Shown: piece by piece, positions 58,689 through 64,000 of the stretch
Numbering within the stretch: position 1 is the first letter of the stretch
How the letters are laid out: each line of letters starts with the position of its first letter
Assembly: GCF_014212055.1 (NCBI RefSeq)
Contig: NZ_JACJVO010000032.1
Span: forward strand, 62,001 to 126,000
Direction: 5' to 3'
DNA length: 64,000 nt
Origin: Cohnella zeiphila
GTDB taxonomy: Bacteria > Bacillota > Bacilli > Paenibacillales > Paenibacillaceae
Notes under the pieces: model-generated
What the model was told of the DNA's origin: nothing
Databases searched by the model: none
The model's input: the letters and a program-made list of their open reading frames with translations, nothing else
Program-made: the position numbers and the translations under genes

Positions 58689-60752
58689 ATGAACGGAGAA
58701 CGGCTTCGCTACGAGAAAGACGGCTGGGTCTGCGAATTCGATCGGGACTCGGGCCGGCTGCGTTCGGTCGGATGTCGACGAATGCGGCTGCCAACCGCAG
58801 ATTTGGCGCTGGATGTCGGCATTGACGAGAGGTTCTGTCCGGGGCGGCTGAAATACCGTTCGCTGGACGGGCGGAACACCTGGGAGCTGCCGCCGATCGT
58901 GCCTGCGGCGGCGGGAGACCCAATCGAGCTCCCTGAATTTCTGGGCTGCGAAGAGGAACGGGACCTATTCCGGCTGGATTACCGGTACGGCGGCATGTCG
59001 GTGCAGATGCGCTACCGTGTGATAGAGGATACCTTGGAGGTTGACGCCGTCGTCCGGAATCTGGAAAAGCGCGAACGATTGATCAACGGCGCGGCGTTCG
59101 TCTGGAAGCTGGAGCCTGGTTCGCGTTCGAGCGAGATGACCTTCGAGTTTCCCGGCAACGTGCCGCACCGCGAATTCGCGGTACGGGAGCTATCCGCGTA
59201 CCAGGCGATCGAAGCCGGGCTGGTCAATCCCGTCGTTCAAGCCGGCCTCGGAGACGAGCGCTTCAACCTGCTGTTCGTCGACACCGAAGAGAAGTGGTCG
59301 ACCGGCTTATTCAAGGAAGCCGACGACTCCGTCGTGATGGTTCAGAACGCCGGCGTCGAGTGCTTGCTCGGACCGGAGGAGTCCATCCGCGTCGGGACGC
59401 TGTATGTGCAATTGATCGGAACGGGGGATCCTTACGAGCCGGTCCGGCGGCTGTACGAGCGCAAAGGATGGGTGCCCCCAAGCGACGGAATTCGCGACGG
59501 CGTACTGTATGCGTGCCATCCGTACGGCACGATGGACGCGGGGTTCCCGGATCGCCGGAGCATGGGCGAATTCGCGGAGACGCTGCCGGAACTGCGCCGA
59601 ATGGGCATCGAGCATGTGTGGGTTCTCCCCATTTTCGAGCATCTGGAGCGGGGCGTCTATCATCCGACCGACCAAAGTATCATCGATCCCCGATACGGCC
59701 ATGACGAGGACGTGCGGGTCTTCAGCCGGACCGCGCATGAGCTGGGAATGACCGTCCTCTTCGACTACGTTCCGCACGGTCCGGAGCCGGAAGACCCGCT
59801 GGGGATCCGGTTCCGCAAGTGGGCATCCGTCGACCGGCAGGGAGATCCGGCGATCGAATGGAACTGCCTTTCCTTCGACATGGCGAATCCGGAGTATCTC
59901 GCCTATATCCGCGAATTGGTCCAGGATCATGTGGACCGGTTCGACATCGACGGCAGCCGGATCGATTGCGCGATGGGAGGGCTGAGCAATTACCGTCCCT
60001 ATCCGGGCAACCGCGCCAGCAGCTCCAACTTGAAGGGCGGCGTGGGCATCTCCCGGACCGTTCGCGAGGCGATCCGGGACAAGGGCAAGAAGCCGCTCGT
60101 CACGCCCGAAAATTTCAACCCGGTTCCTCTCTATGCTCCTTACACCGACGTATTCTACGATATGGCGCTGTATCGCGTCCTCTTCGAGCTGACGGAGGAA
60201 AGCGCGAATCCGGCTACCATGGCCAGGCGCTTGACCCGTTGGCTGGATTCGGAAATGCGCTGCACGCCGAAAGGGTATTTGAAGCTCCGGTTTCTCGGCA
60301 ATCACGATACCGTGACCTGGGTGTGGCACGGCAAGCGGGCCACGGAGGTTTTCGGAGCCGGGCTCGCCAAGGCGCTGTGGGTGCTGATGAGCACGATCGA
60401 CGGCATTCCGATGATCTATCAGGGGGATGAAGACGCTTCGGTTTACCGCCGGCCGGGTCCCGACCTGCGGCCGTTTTTCACCGAATTGTTCCGTGCCCGC
60501 AAGATTTGGCTCGACAATGACTACGACGTGCGTTATTTGAAACCGGCCGGTTCGGTCATGGCGTACACGCGCAGCAACGGTGCGGAAACAAGGCTCATCG
60601 CCGTCAATTTGTCCGGCGAACCGGCAACGATCGAAGCGCCGGCGTCTTTTGTTCCGGAAGACGTCTTGTTCGGCCGCTGCGAAACGGACGGCCGTCGGGT
60701 TTTGCTGGACGGTTACGGTTACGCCATGCTGGACATTCATGGGCAGCGCTGA
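58689..60752 (+). CDS. Alpha-amylase (GH13)-family glycoside hydrolase
   Basis: 687 residues. The GH13 catalytic triad is complete: Asp426 in DIDGSRIDCAMGG, Glu474 in TPENFN, Asp540 in LGNHDT. A beta-rich N-terminal domain of about 260 residues precedes the barrel. No signal peptide, so it acts in the cytoplasm on an imported oligosaccharide. ATG 58689 is preferred to TTG 58671, which overlaps the previous stop, because GAAAGGA lies nine bases upstream of the ATG. It is the last gene of the operon. Confidence 0.88.
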   Translation: MNGERLRYEKDGWVCEFDRDSGRLRSVGCRRMRLPTADLALDVGIDERFCPGRLKYRSLDGRNTWELPPIVPAAAGDPIELPEFLGCEEERDLFRLDYRYGGMSVQMRYRVIEDTLEVDAVVRNLEKRERLINGAAFVWKLEPGSRSSEMTFEFPGNVPHREFAVRELSAYQAIEAGLVNPVVQAGLGDERFNLLFVDTEEKWSTGLFKEADDSVVMVQNAGVECLLGPEESIRVGTLYVQLIGTGDPYEPVRRLYERKGWVPPSDGIRDGVLYACHPYGTMDAGFPDRRSMGEFAETLPELRRMGIEHVWVLPIFEHLERGVYHPTDQSIIDPRYGHDEDVRVFSRTAHELGMTVLFDYVPHGPEPEDPLGIRFRKWASVDRQGDPAIEWNCLSFDMANPEYLAYIRELVQDHVDRFDIDGSRIDCAMGGLSNYRPYPGNRASSSNLKGGVGISRTVREAIRDKGKKPLVTPENFNPVPLYAPYTDVFYDMALYRVLFELTEESANPATMARRLTRWLDSEMRCTPKGYLKLRFLGNHDTVTWVWHGKRATEVFGAGLAKALWVLMSTIDGIPMIYQGDEDASVYRRPGPDLRPFFTELFRARKIWLDNDYDVRYLKPAGSVMAYTRSNGAETRLIAVNLSGEPATIEAPASFVPEDVLFGRCETDGRRVLLDGYGYAMLDIHGQR

Positions 60753-60835
60753 TCCGATCTCCGATTCGGTATCGGATCGGGCTCGCGTTCAGGCTCGCGC
60801 TCGGGGTCGCATCGGGCGAACTCAAATACTATACT

Positions 60836-60853
60836 GGGTAGCGGCCGCTACCC
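60836..60853. repeat. Perfect 18-bp palindrome GGGTAGCGGCCGCTACCC
   Basis: Every base is matched. It lies just before the operon terminator and includes a GCGGCCGC core. Possible function is unknown; it may add stability to the message end. Confidence 0.7.
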
Positions 60854-60857
60854 GCGG

Positions 60858-60891
60858 AAGACGCCGGAAACGTGGCTCCGGCGTCTTTTTT
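60858..60891 (+). terminator. Strong intrinsic terminator of the catabolic operon
   Basis: AAGACGCCGGA (60858-60868) and TCCGGCGTCTT (60877-60887), a perfect 11-bp stem, followed by Ts to 60891. Confidence 0.92.
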
Positions 60892-60996
60892 GCCCGTTAA
60901 AGAGCTTAGATCGTTTTCCGGGCGACAGAAGTTGCCGTTTGTTGGTTATTCTATGGTTGCGATTTCGAAGTCCGGGGAACCGCCCAAGGAGACTGC

Positions 60997-62004
60997 ATGA
61001 ACCATCATCGGATTTGGAACGGAGGAATCCTACTGCTCTCGCTGCTGTTCGCGGCTTTGTTCGCGGTTTTCGCGGAGTCCGTTCAGCATACGCGCGAATT
61101 GACGTCGCTGCTTAGACCGGAGCCGGCTTCCGGCGAGAGGCCTCCGCGAGTCGCGCTGATCTCCCAAGTACAGAACAATCCGTTCTGGCAATCCGTCGAA
61201 GAAGGAGCCGCATCTGCCTCCAAGCGCTTCGGCATGGACTTGGAATCGATGGGGCCGACCCGGATCGATCCCGAGGAGCAAGCGCGTTTGCTGGAGAAGG
61301 CGATAGCCGAACGCTTCGACGCTCTCTTGGTGCAGGGGCAGAACAATCCGGCTTATGCCCGGCTGATCGATGAAGCCGCCGCCAGCGGCATTCCCGTCAT
61401 CACGGTCGACGCGGACGAGCCGGGAAGCGCACGTAAGGCGTACGTCGGAACGGATAATCGGGCCGCCGGGCAGCGGATGGGGGAACTTGTCGTCCGAAGA
61501 GTCGGCGAGTCGGGGAGGATCGGGGTCTTAATCGGCAGCGAGGCAAGCAATCAACAGCTCCGCCTGGAGGGATTCCGCAGCGTTGTGAAGCGGTATCCCG
61601 GCCTGACGATCGAGGATGTGCGCACCTCCAACATATCCCGTCTGCAGGCGGAAGAACAGGCCGAGGATATGCTGCGCGAGCACCCGGAGCTGAAGGCGAT
61701 CGTCGGCTTCAGCGCGCTGGACGGGCTAGGCATCGCCGAAGCGGCCAAGCATCTGAAGGCCGACGATCTCCTCGTGTTCGGCTTCGACGATCCGGGCGAA
61801 ACCCGGCAGGAGATCGGCCAGGGCCGGATCGCGGCGGCTCTCGTCCAGCAATCGTGCCGGATAGGGGAACAGGCTGTCACACTGGTTCACGATTATTTGC
61901 AGGGACGGAAGCCGGCCGAGCTTCACTATACGGGGACGATCGTGCTGGATCGGGCCTCCCTCGCCACCCTCGGGGACGGATCGTCCGCGGAGAGCTGCCC
62001 ATGA
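60997..62004 (+). CDS. Membrane-anchored sugar-binding protein (RbsB/XylF type)
   Basis: 335 residues. The N-terminus is a membrane anchor (LLLSLLFAALFAVFAESV) with no lipobox and no evident cleavage site. The rest is a type I periplasmic-binding fold (RVALISQVQNNPFWQSVEEG, GIPVITVDADEPGSARKAYV, VGFSALDGLGIAEAAKHLK). Next to a LytS/YesM-type kinase, it fits the XylFII-LytS arrangement known in clostridia, in which the binding protein presents sugar to the kinase. ATG 60997 has a weak AAGGAG. The stop overlaps the kinase start as ATGA. Confidence 0.85.
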   Translation: MNHHRIWNGGILLLSLLFAALFAVFAESVQHTRELTSLLRPEPASGERPPRVALISQVQNNPFWQSVEEGAASASKRFGMDLESMGPTRIDPEEQARLLEKAIAERFDALLVQGQNNPAYARLIDEAAASGIPVITVDADEPGSARKAYVGTDNRAAGQRMGELVVRRVGESGRIGVLIGSEASNQQLRLEGFRSVVKRYPGLTIEDVRTSNISRLQAEEQAEDMLREHPELKAIVGFSALDGLGIAEAAKHLKADDLLVFGFDDPGETRQEIGQGRIAAALVQQSCRIGEQAVTLVHDYLQGRKPAELHYTGTIVLDRASLATLGDGSSAESCP

Positions 62005-63506
62005 CCATCCGCGCGAGGCTGCTCATCGTCATTCCTCTCCTTGTTCTGGCCGCCAATGCGATGATCTTCTTCCTATTCCGAAGCTCGACTCTCGTGCAGG
62101 GCGGCTACGACCGAATGCTGAACCGGATTCTCGCTTACAAGCAGGCCGTTCAAGCCTCGGATCAATCGCTTCAGTCGTTGTACGACTACCTGCTCGATCC
62201 GGGGCCCGAGCTCAAGGCCGAGATGACCCGGCGAAGCGACGCGCTGCGCCGGAGCGGGGAATCGCTCCGCCAGCTCGGCCAGCCTCCGGCCATCGTCCCG
62301 CAGGCGACCGGCTACATGCATTTGATCGATACGCTCGCCGACCAGGAGCGCTACGCGGCGGAGGCGTCCGCGACGCCCAAGGAAGCGCTGGAGAGATACG
62401 AATCCGCGGAGAAGACCGCCGATTTCATCCGCGAGGAAGGCCAGCGCCTTGTCGATATCGATCTGGGCGTCGACCAGCCGATCTTGCGGGAGATCCAGCA
62501 GGAGAACAAGAGGATGACCCGGCTGGGAATCGCCGTCGTCGCCGTGCAGACGGCGCTCGGCGTCTGTCTGGCGCTCTGGGTGTCGCGCAGCGTAACAGAG
62601 CCCGTCGGAAGGCTGGTCCGACTGGCTAGGCACGTGTCCGAAGGCGGAACGCCGAAGGAATTGTACGGGGCGCAAGCGCAGGCGGAGGCACAAGCGCGGG
62701 CCAAGGACGAGCTCGGCATCCTGACAGAAGCCTTCCTGCAGATGATTGCGTCGCTGAACGAGGCCGCCGTCCGGGACAAGGAGCGGCTGGAGCGGGAACG
62801 GTTCGTTAAAGAATTGGAGCTGCGCGCGCTGCAGGGACAGATCCAACCGCACTTTCTGTTCAATTCCTTGAACGTTCTGTCCAAGCTCGCCTTATTGGAA
62901 GGGGCGGAACGGACTTCTGATCTGATCGTCTCCATGTCTAGGCTGATCCGGTACCGGCTGCGCAAGCTGGACGAACCTGTAACGCTCCGCGACGAGCTTG
63001 ATCATGTGAGGGAGTATGCGGCCATTCAACAGGCGCGGTTCGGAAGCCTGGTCCGGTTCGAGACGAAGATCGACGAAGCGGCATTGACCGCGAAGCTTCC
63101 CGCGTTAACCGTCCAGCCGCTCGTGGAGAACGCGTTCGTACACGGTATCGCGGACATGGAGGCGGGAGCCGAGATTCGGCTTGCCGTCGTCCGCGAAGGA
63201 TCGGATGCCGTCATCGAAGTGTCGGACAACGGCGCCGGCATGGACGAAGCGACCCGCCGGGCTCTGCTGCGGCTTGACTATGAACCGGCAGAGGCTTCGC
63301 GGGAGGAGGAGAAGCGCTCCGAATCCGCTTCGATGTCGGCAGGACTCGGCACCCGCAACGTTTTCCGGAGATTGCAGTTGTTCACCGGCCGCAGCGATGC
63401 GGTCGAGATCCGAAGCGCGCCCGGACAAGGCACGACGTTCAAGATTCGCATTCCGATGACATTTAAGGAGGAGCCTGTCGATGTACCGCTTGTTGATCGC
63501 GGATGA
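62001..63506 (+). CDS. Sensor histidine kinase (YesM/LytS type)
   Basis: 501 residues. Two membrane segments (LLIVIPLLVLAANAMIFFLF near 7-26 and IAVVAVQTALGVCLALWV near 175-192), an extracytoplasmic loop between, a HAMP-like linker with an Ala/Gln-rich stretch (YGAQAQAEAQARAKDELG), phosphoacceptor His284 in IQPHFLFNSLNVLSK, and an HATPase_c domain (VENAFVHGIAD; VSDNGAGMDEA). The start overlaps the binding-protein stop. It forms a sensory unit with the binding protein and the regulator that overlaps its end. Confidence 0.92.
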   Translation: MTIRARLLIVIPLLVLAANAMIFFLFRSSTLVQGGYDRMLNRILAYKQAVQASDQSLQSLYDYLLDPGPELKAEMTRRSDALRRSGESLRQLGQPPAIVPQATGYMHLIDTLADQERYAAEASATPKEALERYESAEKTADFIREEGQRLVDIDLGVDQPILREIQQENKRMTRLGIAVVAVQTALGVCLALWVSRSVTEPVGRLVRLARHVSEGGTPKELYGAQAQAEAQARAKDELGILTEAFLQMIASLNEAAVRDKERLERERFVKELELRALQGQIQPHFLFNSLNVLSKLALLEGAERTSDLIVSMSRLIRYRLRKLDEPVTLRDELDHVREYAAIQQARFGSLVRFETKIDEAALTAKLPALTVQPLVENAFVHGIADMEAGAEIRLAVVREGSDAVIEVSDNGAGMDEATRRALLRLDYEPAEASREEEKRSESASMSAGLGTRNVFRRLQLFTGRSDAVEIRSAPGQGTTFKIRIPMTFKEEPVDVPLVDRG

Positions 63507-64000
63507 CGAAGCGCCGGAGAGGGAAGGGCTGGAATGGATCGTACGGCGGATGCTCCCGGATACCTTCGAGATCCTGCAAGCCGAGAACGGGAGGCGGGCG
63601 ATCGAGCTGGCGGAGGAGCGGCGGCCGAATATCGTGTTGATGGATATCCAAATGCCGGGCATTCAAGGGATGGAAGCTCTCCGGGAAATCCGGAAGCTGC
63701 TGCCCGACGCGAAGTTCGTGCTCGTGACGGCATATGATTCCTTCCATTATGCGCAGGCGGCGCTGCCGCTTGGCGTCAAAGAGTACATCGTTAAACCGGC
63801 GAGCCGGGACCAGGTGGCCTCGATGCTGCGGAGACTGGCGGACGAGCTCGACCGGGAGAGAGCGCTGAGAGACGAGCAATTGACGTTGAAAAGCAAAGTG
63901 TCCACGCTCCAGCCACTTGTGGAAAATGAGCTGGCGTTGATGCTGATGATGGATCAGGCGCTGGATAGCGGTCCGGAGCAGCTTGCGGAGTGGCTCGAAT
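63481..64000 (+). CDS. Response regulator, YesN type, cut by window end
   Basis: The first 173 residues: receiver domain with DDE at 8-10, phosphoacceptor Asp55 (IVLMDIQMPGIQGM), VTAYDSFHYAQAALPLGVKE and KPASRDQ with the conserved Lys. ATG 63481 follows AAGGAGG and overlaps the kinase end by 26 bases. A C-terminal AraC-type domain is expected beyond the window, as in YesN (inference). Confidence 0.88.
   Translation, partial: MYRLLIADDEAPEREGLEWIVRRMLPDTFEILQAENGRRAIELAEERRPNIVLMDIQMPGIQGMEALREIRKLLPDAKFVLVTAYDSFHYAQAALPLGVKEYIVKPASRDQVASMLRRLADELDRERALRDEQLTLKSKVSTLQPLVENELALMLMMDQALDSGPEQLAEWLE

Overview
The window is GC-rich DNA from a Gram-positive soil bacterium, most likely a Paenibacillaceae member (Paenibacillus or Cohnella type). 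This rests on YesM/YesN-type two-component pairs, LplB/YtcP-type oligosaccharide ABC transporters with large lipoprotein binding proteins, cre-like sites, an S-layer-homology (SLH) surface protein and Shine-Dalgarno sites of GGAGG type before most genes. No rRNA, tRNA, integrase, transposase or CRISPR array was recognised. Assignment to a genus is inference.

Layout. 0-1.6 kb: the end of an unknown gene and two NUDIX genes, the second broken by a single-base frameshift. 1.7-12.4 kb: a polysaccharide locus with a YesN/YesM regulatory pair, a heparinase II/III-type lyase, a PLP trans-sulfuration enzyme and an ABC importer, with three cre-like sites. 12.8-20.1 kb: two tandem MalT-like LuxR regulators, then a membrane histidine kinase and NarL-type regulator. 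20.1-23.3 kb: a phosphotransferase of lower GC, then a DCC/DoxX-like/DUF4166 trio. 23.6-28.4 kb: an SLH protein with ten perfectly phased 264-bp Ig-like repeats. 28.5-32.4 kb (minus strand): a class I cyclic-di-GMP riboswitch with an intrinsic terminator, followed by an Fsr-type MFS exporter, a gamma-glutamylcyclotransferase-like gene and 5-oxoprolinase subunits pxpB and pxpC, closely spaced as one apparent operon. 32.5-37.0 kb: a Crp/Fnr regulator with an unusual N-terminal domain, then a glycine-zipper hypothetical protein and an AAA+ ATPase resembling those of extracellular contractile injection systems, with no tail genes nearby. 37.2-43.8 kb: a sulfonate-type ABC importer with a flavoprotein, a dicluster ferredoxin and a nitroreductase. 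43.9-45.1 kb: a methyltransferase and a pentapeptide-repeat protein. 45.3-49.0 kb: a second oligosaccharide ABC importer. 49.0-49.9 kb: an intergenic region full of short repeats. 49.9-60.9 kb: a PhyH dioxygenase and divergent AraC regulator, then a seven-gene catabolic operon (isomerase, two MDR dehydrogenases, a second PhyH, a Gfo/Idh/MocA oxidoreductase and two glycosidase-like proteins). 61.0-64.0 kb: a membrane-anchored sugar-binding protein with a LytS/YesM-type kinase and a YesN-type regulator cut by the window end.

How the genes fit together. Most of the window is sensing, import and breakdown of plant-type or glycosaminoglycan-like sugars, in modules that each carry their own regulator. 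The sulfur module probably scavenges an organosulfur compound. The most unusual parts are the c-di-GMP riboswitch operon next to a Crp/Fnr protein with an HD-GYP-associated N-terminus, the orphan injection-system-like ATPase pair, and the oxidative sugar operon with duplicated PhyH enzymes.
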